A DNA stretch of 64,000 nt from Scilla litardierei (Eukaryota; Streptophyta; Magnoliopsida; Asparagales; Asparagaceae): the NCBI GenBank assembly GCA_030789695.1, contig JAULAV010008774.1, positions 95,245 to 159,244 on the forward strand. Direction: 5' to 3'. The notes beneath the pieces are model-generated. The model made no database searches, was not told the DNA's origin, and worked only from the letters and a program-made list of their open reading frames with translations. Position 1 is the stretch's first letter. Each line of letters starts with the position of its first letter. Below, one piece after another: positions 1 through 10,666 of the stretch. The position numbers and the translations under genes were made by a program.

Positions 1-150
1 GGAAGATATGTATATTTTTATTAAATGAGATGATTTTTATAGCCTAAGTTTTTCTTCTCTTATTTTTTCAGTTGATGATGGCAATCTACCGGGTCCAACA
101 GACATTTTTTGCGGACTTTTCTTAGCTTGTGACTATTTTTCAACATTTTC
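1..150 (+). repeat. Sat150 satellite, partial monomer at window edge
   Basis: One monomer of the ~150-bp satellite that fills 29971-64000. The diagnostic order is visible: GGAAGATATG, an AT-rich stretch ending in ATTAAATGA, a pyrimidine tract ending TTTTTTCAG, TTGATGATGGCAATC, then CCAACAGACATTTTTTGCGG. Similarity stops near 150, so everything from here to 29970 interrupts or adjoins the satellite. Confidence 0.85.
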
Positions 151-730
151 TCTCCAAAAAAGAAAAACTCTACCAATAAATTTCTCTCCAAAAAATAAAA
201 AATCTACCAACAAATTTTCTGCATATGATGGCTTTGTTGTGGACATCCTTTATAAAGCATGTAGTTTGATATTCATATCTTAGATGGTATTCAGTCCTTA
301 TCAGCTTGACTTTTCATTGGTGGGACTGAGCAGCTTAGTGGCGGGAGTCTATGGACCTACTGAGATCCAAGATGAATTTTCATTAGTGATCCTCAACCCC
401 CAAGGCGTTCGCGTCGAGGCCCTCCATGGCCTCTATGGCTTCTCCTCTCGGTCTCTTCTACCAAACATTGGAAGTTCCTGAGAGCTTCAGCAATTTGGGC
501 TGCGGATCTCAGCACCGATTCTCTTCGGTTCGCTGGAGCGTCGAAGTCTTCTCCCAACTCTGCCCCTACTGGGTCGACTCTCCGTCAACGATTTCCCCTG
601 ATTTAGAGGATGTAATCGACCTCTGAGATGTTTCCATACGACCAATATCAGAGCTGAATCAAGCAGCGCTCGACCCAATGAGGCTCGCCGACTTGTCGAC
701 CCAGCAACGATGGTTGATGCTCGAGCCTTT
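151..730. other. Unassigned sequence with a short direct duplication
   Basis: No gene recognised. Around 147-217 a ~35-bp AT-rich unit starting TTTCTCTCCAAAAAA occurs twice in tandem. From about 400 the sequence becomes GC-richer and resembles the 81-bp repeat region that follows. Short open frames exist on both strands, but none shows a recognisable domain. Confidence 0.4.
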
Positions 731-1130
731 GACCCATCTCCTTCGTCCTGAGAGGGAAATCAGTTTTCTACCCTATCAGCTGGGAATCATTGGGGCTCGA
801 TCCAAGCCTTCGACCCATCTCCTTCATCCTGAGAGGGAGGTCCGTGTTTGACCCTAGTTGCTGGGCATCATCGGGGCTCGACCCGAGCTTCTGACCAGCT
901 CCTTCATCCTGAGAGGAGGTCGACGTTTGACCCTAACCTCTGGGCTTTGTCGGGGCTCGATCCGAGGCTCCAACCCAACTTTGACATCCTGAACTGCGGT
1001 TCGGCCTTCGACCCTAGCCTCTGGGCTTCGTCACGGCTCGATCTGAGGCTCAAACCCAACTTCGTCGTCATGAGCGCTAATATCAAGACGCTAATGCTAA
1101 AGCTCCACCATTGTGATGATTACAATGAGC
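731..1130 (+). repeat. ~81-bp degenerate tandem repeat, about five units
   Basis: Units begin GACCCATCTCC at about 731 and 812, GACCAGCTCC near 893, CAACCCAACTTTG near 971 and AAACCCAACTTCG near 1052. The spacings are 82, 81, 78 and 81 bp. Each unit holds a variant of GGGGCTCGATCCGAG. The period is close to 27 codons, and a 110-codon frame spans 848-1180 with a repeated LDPRLQPNF-like motif. This could be a remnant of repetitive retroelement coding or leader sequence; no domain identifies it. Confidence 0.6.
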
Positions 1131-1508
1131 CCCAAATCCAGGAGCAAGCTGATAATGAGAAGGCGGTGCTGAGCTTTTGATGCCTCTTACTTGCGTGATC
1201 ATACCTCTTAATCAGTGTCTCTTGCTTGCGTGATCATACATCATCACGGCTATTTCATTTTATTTTAAAGTTCTATGGCATTCAATTCATTATTGCCTAC
1301 TTCATTTCATTCAAACGGTCGTGATTTTCAATTCGATTCAATGGGTTGAGATGCCGGGAAATTAAATTCAACCGATTGAATACGAGCTCCACGAGGATAG
1401 GCTATTGGTGAAATCGATCCGCTCAATCATCTGATTTCCGAGCTACTTCCATTTCCTCTGAGCTCCACCAAGCGAAAGTCTGACCTCCTCCGAGCACGAC
1501 CATCTAAG
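1131..1508. other. Unassigned sequence between repeat and inverted LTR
   Basis: Holds a short direct duplication, CTTGCGTGATCATAC, twice near 1190-1230. No coding domain, RNA gene or transposon end is recognised. It ends at the terminus of the inverted LTR fragment at 1509. Confidence 0.4.
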
Positions 1509-2372
1509 TGTAAGGATCCTGGCTATGAGGAAAATACTAGAAGGGGGGTTGAATAGTGTTTATAAAATTTAAACGTTAGTTATACCAATTTAAATTCCTA
1601 ACCAGCAATAAATGCAGAATTATAAATAAACCCAAAGTAAAACAATGCTAACACAAAGTATGTTTCAAGGGTTCGGATTACCCAAGTCAATGCCTGACTT
1701 GTTCCCGGTAATCCCACGTCCCTTCCACCCGGATACCTTCGAATACTCAAGTTAGAACCCTAACTTAAGGTTTCTTTTAAACCCACTTGTAGCAACCCCT
1801 ACAAGTGAAATCGAAACACAATCGATGTCCGTGACTCCCACAACTTGGGATCAAGCAAACCACTCTCGCAAACTGAGAGTAAAATAAATATCGAAAGATA
1901 TGAAATAATGAAATAGGAACACTTACACTCATCTATGCCTTGAAGTAGAACTTGAAGGAGCAAGTGTGTTGTGTGTTGAAGTCTCTTCCAAGAAGAGAGA
2001 AAGCCCTTTCTCTTGTCACTACCAATTGCTTATAGGATATCACATTAGTTTTAGGTTGGAGAGTAAGAGAGAATGAGATTGGCAATCAGGGCTTTATGAT
2101 GTGAGAGCTTTGAAAACTCGAAGATGAAAGATTAGGGTTTTCAAGAGATGATCAAGTAGATGAGTAACCCCTCAATGGTACATTAGAAGCCCTATTTATA
2201 GGTTCTCTAAAACCCTCAAACAGAATCCCAAAACCCCCTTTGAAATCAATGGAGAAACAGCCAATAGATAGAATTTACACACCCGACAGTCGACTGATGA
2301 AGACCCAACAGTCGACTGCTGCACAGTATCAGAGGGTAGGTAAGAATTCAAACGGTAACTTACCACGTAGGA
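1509..2372 (-). mobile_element. Inverted fragment of a copia LTR (3' ~865 bp)
   Basis: On the minus strand this reads as the 3' half of the LTR found complete at 2373-4194. It starts at the LTR terminus TGTAAGG, matches the CCTTACA end at 4188-4194 in reverse, and contains the counterpart of the LTR TATA box near 2192-2200. It also shares the CAAGAGAAAGGGCTTT-type stretch and two palindromic CAGTCGACTG motifs. It stops exactly where the forward element begins with TGTTGAGTATTAG at 2373. It is diverged, so it belongs to a different copy of the family. Confidence 0.85.
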
Positions 2373-2759
2373 TGTTGAGTATTAGAATACTTCCTACTTG
2401 GTGCTAATGATGAGCAAATATAAATACTTGTGACTAATCCTTTATTTTGCAGTTAATCCATTGCCTAAGCTAATTATGAAGATCTACTTGCAATGGATGA
2501 CACTCAAAGATCATTGAAAGCAAATAAAATAGATTGGATGATCGTAGATGATGATTGAAGCTCCATGATGACTTCAAGTTCATGCGTTGGATAGAAGAGA
2601 GTTATTCGTGAATGTAAATTTCTTTTATCTCTTCTAGTATGTAGCTTAGAAGTAGAACATTGATGGAGCACACACACATCTTCATTTCAGTCTTAGGACA
2701 TCATTAGATCAATCGTCCTTAGACTCCAATTCATTTCTTTATTGATTGTGCTTATATTG

Positions 2760-3420
2760 TTTATAACAGTTGACTGCTGAACATTTTACAGTCGACTGTC
2801 TCAAAAACAGTCGACTGTGTTTTGTTCTACAATCGCCTGTTATGCACAAACTTTTACAATCTAGTTTTGGGCTTCTCTGTCTTAATTTCCACAGGCGACT
2901 CATGAATGATTCACAGGCGTCTGTCCAAGTGACAATCGACTGTGTTTTGTAAATCAGTCGCTTGTCTGTCATTTGCCCAAAATCTATTGATCTGTCTTCG
3001 ATGGCCAGTCGACTAATGTTGTGTTTACAGTCGACTGTCCATTGGATCAGTAGACTGTCAATGCTGCAACAGTCGTCTGTCTGTGAGCCAATTTGTTGAC
3101 TCAGCTCTCTGAAAAATCTCATGGTTTTGACAGTCGTCTGTATAAGGAATTACAGTCGTCTGTTCTGATTAACAGTCGACTGTCTTCTCTTCATCAGTCG
3201 TCTGTCCTGTTATCCCAGATGTTTTCTAGAATTCTTTAACTTACCCAACTTACGGCCAGTCGCCTGTAGTAGGATTTACAGTCGCATGTTGGTTTAACAG
3301 TCGACTGTCTGTCCTTCATCAGTCGACTGTCCATGTGGTAAGTTACCGTTATGAATTCTCACCTACCATATCTGACTGTGCAACAATCGACTGTGGTTTC
3401 TTCAACAGTCGACTGTCGTG
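2760..3420. promoter_or_regulatory. Array of ~20 ACAGTCGACTGT-type palindromes in LTR U3
   Basis: The 12-bp perfect palindrome ACAGTCGACTGT and close variants (CAGTCGTCTGT, CAGTCGCCTGT, CAATCGACTGTG) occur about 20 times, at for example 2790, 2808, 3028, 3172, 3298, 3319 and 3405. Spacing is irregular, around 20-60 bp. They lie upstream of the TATA box in what should be U3. Binding by a dimeric regulator is inference. Confidence 0.65.
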
Positions 3421-3500
3421 AGCGCAGATTCTATCCGTTGAGAGTTTTCTCACGGATTCCAAAAGGTTTTTTGCTTATTCTGTTTTGAGGATTTGAGAAA

Positions 3501-3510
3501 ACTATATAAG
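3501..3510 (+). promoter_or_regulatory. Probable LTR TATA box
   Basis: ACTATATAAG lies downstream of the palindrome array and about 690 bp before the LTR end. The inverted LTR fragment has a TATA-like CTATAAATA at the equivalent place (about 2192-2200, minus strand). The start site would fall near 3530-3540, giving a long R-U5. Confidence 0.55.
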
Positions 3511-4196
3511 GAGCATCTAGTGTTCCATTGAGAGGTTACCATGTTACTCATTCCATTGCAAAATCTTTCAAGCTTTCATTCTCAAGATCAAAAGCTCTCA
3601 AATCCTAAAGCCCTAAGAATTCCAATCTTTGATCTCTTGCTCTCCAACCTAGAACCAAAGAATCATCTTCTAGGCATTTGGTGCAGTCAAGAGAAAGGGC
3701 TTTTTCTCGCTTCCAAGAGAGTCTTCAACACACAACACACTTCTCCTTCAAGTTCTACTTCAAGGCATAGGTGATTGTAAGTGTTGCTTTCATATTTCAT
3801 AACATTCATTATTTGAATTTGCTCTCGGGTTGTGAGAGTGGTTTGCTTACTACCAAGTTGTGGGAGTGAAGGTCAATCGATTGTATTTCGATTTCACTTG
3901 TAGGGTTGCTACAAGTGGGTTTTTAAGGAAACCTCAAGTTAGGGTTCTAATTTGAGTATCCGGAGATATCCGGGTGGAAGGGGCGTAGGATTACCGGGAA
4001 TAAGTCGGGAAGTGACTTGGGTAATCCGAACCCTTGAAACATCCTTGTGTCTGCATTTGTTTCTCTTTGGGTTTAATTTTAATTCCGCACTATATTGTTG
4101 GTTTGCATTTAAATTGGTGTAACTATCTTTTTAAATTGCATAAACACTATTCAACCCCTCTTCTAGTGTTTTCTCCATAGCCAGGGTCCTTACAAT

Positions 4197-4207
4197 TGGT
4201 ATCAGAG
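4197..4207 (+). other. Primer binding site (initiator tRNA-Met type)
   Basis: TGGTATCAGAG starts two bases after the LTR end at 4194. It matches the canonical plant copia primer site complementary to the 3' end of initiator methionine tRNA; the usual next base C is T here. Confidence 0.85.
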
Positions 4208-4222
4208 TGCAAGGTTATATCT

Positions 4223-5329
4223 ATGGCATCCAACAACAACAACGTTCCTCCGCCGCCTTCGTACAACAATCACGACCGTGATGGAGCGTCCACACTTTTC
4301 GAAGGTCAATCAACGGTGCGTCCTCCATGTTTTAATGGCACGAACTTTGGCTATTGGAAATGTAGGATGGAGACGTTCCTAAGGAGTGCTTCACTTTGGA
4401 GAACCCTCCACAAGGAATACGTCGAGCCCACCGAAGAGGATTTCGAAAAATGGACAACTTCCGAGAAATCTGCCGAAGTCAACAACACAAAAGCAATGAA
4501 CGCTCTTCATTGTGCGTTGGACCCGAATGAATTCAATAAGATATGCACATGTAAGAGTGCATGTCAAATTTGGAACTATCTCGTCGTTACCCATGAGGGA
4601 ACGAATAAGGTAAAACTTTCCAAACTGTATGTTGCAGTGCAAAATTTCGATATGTTTCATATGCAGGAAAATGAAAACATAGCATCGATGTATGGATGTT
4701 TTTCCGACATCACCAATGAATTGGAATCTCTTGATCAAGTTTACACCGAACCAGAAAAGTTAAGGAAGATCATAATGGGAATGACATCTAAATGGGAAAG
4801 AAGAGCTATCGCCATCGAGGAGGTCAACGACTTGAAGACCTACACAGTTATGAATCTTATCGGGACTCTCATGTCTTATGAAGTTAGACGAGAGAACCGA
4901 TTAAAGATTCGAGCTATGATGAATCCTTTGGAGGCCAAGAAGAAAGCATTGGCATTCAACGCCAATTCCTCATCCCCCGATAGTGAAGATTCAGAAGATG
5001 AGATGGATTTGGGTGAAATGGCCCAAATGTCGAAGAATTTTCAACGCTTCTTTCGCAAAGGTAAATTTTCCTCTAACAAAAGATTTGAGTCTACTAATAA
5101 TACTTTCTCTCTTTGCTTTAAATGTAACAAGCCAGTGCACATCAAGAAGGATTGCCCAATGCTAAGAAACAAAGAGAGGTGGAAGGCTCCGAAGTACCAC
5201 AAGTCCGACAAGAACAAGAGAGACAAGAAGAAAGGACTCGTCGGTACATTCGATGACTCAAGTGGAGACTCATCAAGTGATTCCGATGATGAGAAGGGTG
5301 AAAGTGCACACATGTGCTTCATGGCATGA
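4223..5329 (+). pseudogene. gag: gag polyprotein, N-terminal part (copia)
   Basis: The start chosen is the ATG at 4223 (MASNNNN), 16 bases after the primer site. The frame runs 368 codons. Copia gag landmarks are CFNGTNFGYWKCRM (about residues 35-48), the UBN2-like capsid region, and a CCHC zinc knuckle CFKCNKPVHIKKDC (about residues 296-309) that binds nucleic acid. The knuckle has V where G is usual before the histidine. A Ser/Asp-rich acidic tail follows. The frame stops at a TGA (5327-5329), but the same frame continues beyond it with gag-like coiled-coil sequence, so this is probably a nonsense mutation. Confidence 0.85.
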
Positions 5330-6559
5330 GAAGATCCACTCTCTGATGAGAGTGATTCCGACATGGATGAAACCGAGGTAACAATGGATGAATTACGTAT
5401 TGCCAATGACGAATTGTTTGCTAAGTATCAATCTCTAATGCTTAGATATACTAGCTTAAAGAAATTGAATGTTAGCAATTCATCCATTCCATGCATTATC
5501 AACAATGACACCATTGTTAATACTTTAACTCTTGAGAAAGCGAATTTAGCTTCTCAAAATGTCACTTTGAGAGATGAGGTGAACAACCTCAAATCTCAAC
5601 TAGATCAAACACATCCTAAGGATAATAGTGATCTAGTTACACGTCACACACAATTGGGTTTAGAGAATGATTCTCTTAAAACTTAAGTGCACGAGCTCAA
5701 AGCACGGGTGTCCACCTTGGATACCAACATTTCTTCTTTTAAGGAGAAATATGAGCTTATATCCTCCCGTATTGTGAGATTCGATAAGGGAAAAGGACAA
5801 TTGGACAATTTGCTTGCAAATCAATTTTCGGCCACACATCGTGTTGGTCTTGGTTTTGTAAAAGCAAATGCATCCAATGATCGCACCTCCTATAGTGGTG
5901 TCACTATAGACATTGTGAGGCCATCCTCCGGTGCATCCACAAGTGGTGTCAAAGACACTATAGGTAGCAAATCTACTAAGAAAGTCACCACTTCACCATC
6001 TCTTCCTTTTGGCAAGAAACCCACTAAGGGTGGAAACCAAAAGAGAAGCCATGCTTACATGTACACCAATCTTCATCCACATAGGAAATATCCTACTTCA
6101 CAAGTGGATACTCATGACACTTTTTATGCTCCACACCCACGGACACGTACAAATCCACACATGAGAAATACTCATGTACGTGCTCCTATACACCGATATG
6201 CTCATACGCATCATTCTTACATGTATGCACAACCTCCACATGTCATGCATGACCCATATGTTTCATACAACATGCATGTTCCCAAGCATACATATAATCC
6301 GCATATGTTCAATGCATATCCACCACCTCATGTATATGCTAGAAACCATGTTCCTAAGATACATGCACCACATAGATATCTAACAAGTACACATGCAACT
6401 AGGAAAAGGACTCCCAAAATTTACACCATTTGGGGTCCTAATAACACTAGTTTAAATGATATGAATGCATATGTTGATTCCTATTTTCATGATGTTATTA
6501 AAAATAGCAATTATGTTGGGAAGCGGAAGTCCACTTGGACTTGGCTTCCAAAGGGCTAA
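5330..6559 (+). pseudogene. gag C-terminal coiled coil and His/Tyr-rich linker (copia)
   Basis: It is in the same frame as gag. The first part (5363-5686) is rich in Leu, Asn and Lys with heptad-like spacing and looks like a coiled coil. A TAA at 5684-5686 breaks it and the frame then continues to a TAA at 6557-6559. About 6046-6420 is unusual: roughly 21 His and 14 Tyr in about 120 residues, with many Pro and Met and recurring PH, TH and MH pairs. A long linker between knuckle and protease is common in large copia elements. The function of the His-rich part is unknown. Confidence 0.7.
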
Positions 6560-6757
6560 TCCACTTGGACCCAACAAACATTGGGTACCATGAGCTTATG
6601 GTATATTAAGTAGGTACCCAAGAGAAAGAAAAAGAGCAATAAAGATCATATTAGCTCTAAAGGAAAAGGATGGATTCTCGATAGTGGTTGCTCCAAACAC
6701 ATGACAGGAGATCCCTCATTGCTCTCCGAAGTGATTAGCATCGAGGATGGTGAACGA
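6560..6757 (+). pseudogene. Retroviral-type aspartic protease, N-terminal part (copia)
   Basis: The frame used by gag continues through WILDSGCSKHMTGD (about 6671-6712). This carries the DSG catalytic triad of copia aspartic proteases and the typical S-K-H-M-T-G context. The enzyme would cleave the Gag-Pol polyprotein. Near 6755 the reading frame shifts by one base: the FGGNQ-type continuation is in another frame. Stops at 6557-6559 and shortly after further disable it. Confidence 0.8.
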
Positions 6758-7887
6758 TCACTTTTGGAGGTAATCAAAAGAGAACCATCATTGGAGTAGG
6801 TATTGTCGGTAACCCTTCAAAACCCTTAATTACTAATGTATTTCTTGTTAGTGGCTTATGTCACAATCTCACTTCCATTAGTCAACTTTGTGACAAAGGT
6901 TACAAGGTTAACTTTGGAGAAGGATTGTGTAAAATTGTTGATTCTAATTCACATGTTTTATTTACCGGTATTAGGCATAAAAATATTTATTATTTGAGCT
7001 TGCCTAAAACCGTAGAACATTTCTTAGTTGCTAATACAAGTGAACAACTATTATGGCATCGCCGTTTTGGTCATGTTCATTTCAAGCACTTGTATAGGTT
7101 AGCTAAGCAAGATCTAGTCAAAGGTTTTCCTAAAATTGCTTTTAGTAAGAAAAACTTTTGTGATTCGTGTCAAAGAGGTAAACTTAGTAAATCGTCTTTT
7201 AAGCTTAAAGAAGGCATTACTTCTAAGAGGCCCATAGAACTTCTTCATCTAGATTTGTTTGGGCCAACTAGAACCGCTTCTTTAGGCAATGCTCATTATG
7301 GATTAGTTGTCGTTGACGACTTCTCTAGATTTACTTGGGTTTCATTCTTAACTAATAAGAATGAAGCTTATGAAGAGTTTACCATATTTGCAAAGAAGAT
7401 GCAAAATCTCTTAGGATCAACCATTATCACTATCCGTAGTGATCATGGAGGAGAATTTGAGAATGAGTCTTTTACAAAGTTTTGTGATGACACCGGGATA
7501 ACTCACAATTTTTCCTTTTCTCGGGCGCCACCACAAAATGGTGTTGTAGAGAGAAAGAATAGGACTCTTATTGAGTGTGCTCGTACTATGCTCCATGATA
7601 GTCATCTTGGACTACAATTTTGAGAAGAAGCGGTGCACACGGCATGCTATGTGCTCAATAGGATCCTAATGAGACCCCGAACGAACAAAACTTGTTTTGA
7701 GTTATTTTATAACAAAAAGCCTCAAGTTAAGTATTTTCGAGTTTTTGGTTCAAAATGTTTTATCAAGAACATTTTTGGTAATCTAGATAAATTTGAGCTA
7801 AGATCCGATGAAGGAATTTTTGTTGGTTATTCCACATGTAGCAAAGCCTACCGGATATACAATAAAACTTCTTCAACGATCGAGTAA
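6758..7887 (+). pseudogene. Protease C-terminus, GAG-pre-integrase and integrase (copia)
   Basis: The zinc-binding GAG-pre-integrase domain is visible (LLWHRRFGH, then CDSCQRGK near 7162-7185). The integrase core follows with the DDE residues in LHLDLFGP (about 7246), RSDHGGEF (about 7435) and NGVVERKN (about 7537). The enzyme would join element cDNA to the host chromosome. A TGA at 7621-7623 replaces the Trp expected in the QFW-E-A motif; the frame then continues through HTACYVLNR and the VFGSKCF motif. It is lost near 7880, where the frame changes again. Confidence 0.9.
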
Positions 7888-9018
7888 TCACTACACATCA
7901 TTTTATGAAGATTTTGATTTTTCTCATGTTGATGATGATAGTGTAGATGCTATTTGTGAACCTCTTAGTAATGTTAAGATTAATGATTCGATTATTGAGA
8001 CTAACACTACTAATGAGATTGTTGAAGTTGTTCCAAGTGATGCAGGAATACCCAAAGCTTACCCGACCGTTCGTAACCATCCACATAACCAAATAATTGG
8101 AGATATTAGTGTATGTATTCGAACGAGGTCAAGAATTGAAGAATTCTCTCATTGTGCATTTGTCTCTACTATTGAGCCAAAGAACATCCAGAAAGCTTGT
8201 GAGAATAGCTCTTGGATAGTGGCAATGGAAGAAGAACTCATGCAATTCGAGAGAAACGAAGTTTGGGAACTCGTTCCTCTTCCAAGTGGTCATCAAGTTA
8301 TTGTGACCAAATGGATCGTCAAGAACAAGACTGATGAGAACGAGGTAATCACAAGGAACAGAGCAAGGTTAGTAGCTCAAGGCTACCGGCAAGAGGAATG
8401 TATCGATTTCGAAGAATCCTTTGCCCCCTAGCTAGATTAGAAGATATTAGATTGCTTTTATCTTTTGCATCTCATAAGAATTTTAAACTATTTCAAATGG
8501 ATGTTAAAAGTGCATTTTTAAATGGGATTGTCAATGAAGAAGTATATGTTTCTCAACCTCCCGGTTTCATTCATGGAAAATTTCCAACCCATATTTTCAA
8601 ACTTAAGAAAGCATTGTATGGGTTGAGACAAGCTCCTAGAGCTTGGTATGTTCGACTCAAGACATTTCTTTTGGATTTAGGTTTTAAAATGGGAGAAGTT
8701 GATTCAATACTTTTCATTAAAGATTATGAAAATGACATTCTCTTGATTCAAGTATATGTAGACGATATAATATTTGGTTCTACTAACTTTAATCTTTGTC
8801 AAGAATTTTCTAAGTCTATGAAGGATGAATTCGAGATGAGCCACATGGGAGAGCTCAATTACTTCCTTGGACTGCAAATTCGACAAATAGAGGATGGAAC
8901 TTTCATACATCAAACAAAGTACACATGGGAGCTTATTAAGCGATTCGGAATGGATTCGTCTTCAAGTAAAAGGACTCCCATGAGTACGACAACCCATCTA
9001 CACAAGGATGAGAACTGA
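7888..9018 (+). pseudogene. Reverse transcriptase (copia)
   Basis: After an acidic linker the RT begins (WIVAMEEELMQFERNEVW near 8214). It continues through the ARLVAQGY motif near 8366, then MDVKSAFLNG near 8500, KKALYGLRQAPRAWY near 8606, and the catalytic YVDDIIFGS box near 8755-8781. One base is missing at SFAP/ARLED (about 8430), which shifts the frame. A TGA at 9016-9018 ends the second part. All catalytic motifs are readable, but the gene cannot make a full enzyme. Confidence 0.92.
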
Positions 9019-9704
9019 AAAGATGTAGACGTTTGTCTATATCGAGGTACGATCGGTAGTTTACTTTATTTAACCGCTAGTAGGCCCAATATCATGTTTT
9101 CCATATGTTTGTGTGCTGGATATCAAGCTAGACCTAAGGAGTCACACTTGATTGCGGTTAAACGAATATTTCGTTATCTCAATCAGTTACTAGATTATGG
9201 GTTACTTTAACCTAAATCTAGCACATAGGAGTTAATCTCATATAGTGATGCCGACTTTGCCAGATGCAAATCCGATAAGGAAAAGTACTAGTGGCACTTG
9301 CCATTTCCTAGGAAATTCCTTAGTTTCATAGTTTTCCAAGAAACAGAACTCGGTATCATTGTCCACGACTGAAGCAGAATATATTGCCGCGGGTCTTGCA
9401 TGTGCACAAGTCCTTTGGATGAGACACACTCTTAGTGACTATGATGTCAATTGTGATACTTGCCCTATCATGGTTGATAACTAAAGTGCTATGTCTTTCC
9501 AAGAACCTGGTACATCACTCCTGTACCAAATACATAGATGTGAGACACCATTTTATCAATGATCATGTAGCTAAGAAGGACATCATCTTAGAGTACATTG
9601 AAACCCAAAAACAAATTGCCGACATCTTCACAAAATCTCTTAAAGAAGATTCATTTGTGAGGTTGCATGGAGAATTAGGAATTATGGGTGAATCTGAAAT
9701 TTAG
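9019..9704 (+). pseudogene. Ribonuclease H domain (copia), heavily decayed
   Basis: Copia RNase H blocks are readable across shifting frames: GSLLYLTASRPNI near 9050, SDADFA near 9244, a TTEAEYIAAG block near 9365-9400, and a final block with KYIDVRHHFI and IADIFTKSL (9435-9704). The domain would degrade the RNA of RNA:DNA hybrids during reverse transcription. At least three frame changes or stops occur, so this is the most damaged part of pol. Confidence 0.85.
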
Positions 9705-10666
9705 GAGCTCAACATACTTGTTATAACACTTTTTGAGCTCATATCATCATGTTGCCTCTCTTCATTTGATATATCATATATTTTGTTTTAAGAAAGGCAA
9801 TGGAGTTTTCTCTGATTAGATGTGTTTTCAGATTGTTTTAAAAGATTTGGTTTATCAACGATTTATAATTTGATGTTGATTCTATGATGAGTTTATGTTT
9901 AGAGTATAGGTCCTAGGGTGAGTGTTCTATCCTCTGGATTTTTATCTCACTGTGTATTTTTGGACCAGGACAGACGACTGTCTTTCCTTCGACGGTCGAC
10001 TGTCCTTCTCTATATTCTCTGTCTGAAATTTGTATCTTTCACACAGACGACTGATGACAATTTTACAGTCGACTGCTGTTTCAACAGGTGACTGCATTTT
10101 TGTCATTCGACACCTGTCATCTTTGTCAAATTTCGCCAGTACTCTCTATCTTTTTGATGAGTTGTACTGATTCTCGGTCAGTCGACTGATGCGTATTATA
10201 CAGTCGACTGTCTCCCAGACAGGCGACTGTGTGTTGTACAACGGTCGACTGTCTGTCATCCTTAGCCTATTTCTTATCACTTGAGCCAGTCGACGGACTT
10301 TTGTTCATCAGTCGATTGTCTCCTGTTGTGACGGTTCACTGTTTCGATCTGAGTCGTCGATTCTTTGATCCAACAACCCAGATTAATTTGCCCCTTCTTT
10401 ATATTCTTCGAGACAGTTCACTTTCGACCCACATCTCTCTCTCTCTCTCTCCTCCGATTGAAACCGCTCGTCTTCCCTCTCATTTCCTCCACCGTCGATC
10501 TCTCTGTCGTCGATCTCCTCCTCCTCGCTTGTTGATTGCTTCTTCGTTGTGCTTTCGTGCCTTTCGACTTGGTCTGTTTCTCTCTCGAGTCTCTCTCTCT
10601 CTCTCGTGCGATTGTCGTTTGATTACATCTCCTGTCGATACTTTACTATTTTCGATTGACTGTTCC
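9705..10666 (+). other. Spacer between pol and extra ORF, with second palindrome array
   Basis: A noncoding stretch inside the retroelement. From about 9965 to 10330 it holds about a dozen variants of ACAGTCGACTGT (for example near 10063, 10200 and 10240), the motif repeated in the LTR. A pyrimidine-rich CTCTCT tract (about 10435-10450) and further CT-rich sequence precede the ATG at 10667. The same frame is open back to 10229, but that upstream part is built of the repeats and CT tracts, so it is probably leader. Confidence 0.6.

Larger units (their letters stand above)
2373..4194 (+). repeat. 5' LTR of the SIRE-like copia element
   Basis: Begins TGTTGAGTATTAG and ends CCTTACA (TG...CA termini), immediately followed by the primer binding site. 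The length is 1,822 bp. The upstream part (2760-3420) carries the palindrome array, a TATA box lies at about 3503, and the last ~870 bp match the inverted fragment at 1509-2372. The possible 5-bp target duplication TAGGA (2368-2372) cannot be confirmed because the 3' LTR is gone. Confidence 0.85.

Noticed and set aside
2739..3122. 127-codon minus-strand frame in the LTR
   Set aside because: It is built of the palindromic CAGTCGACTG repeats, which read similarly on both strands; no domain, and inside an LTR.
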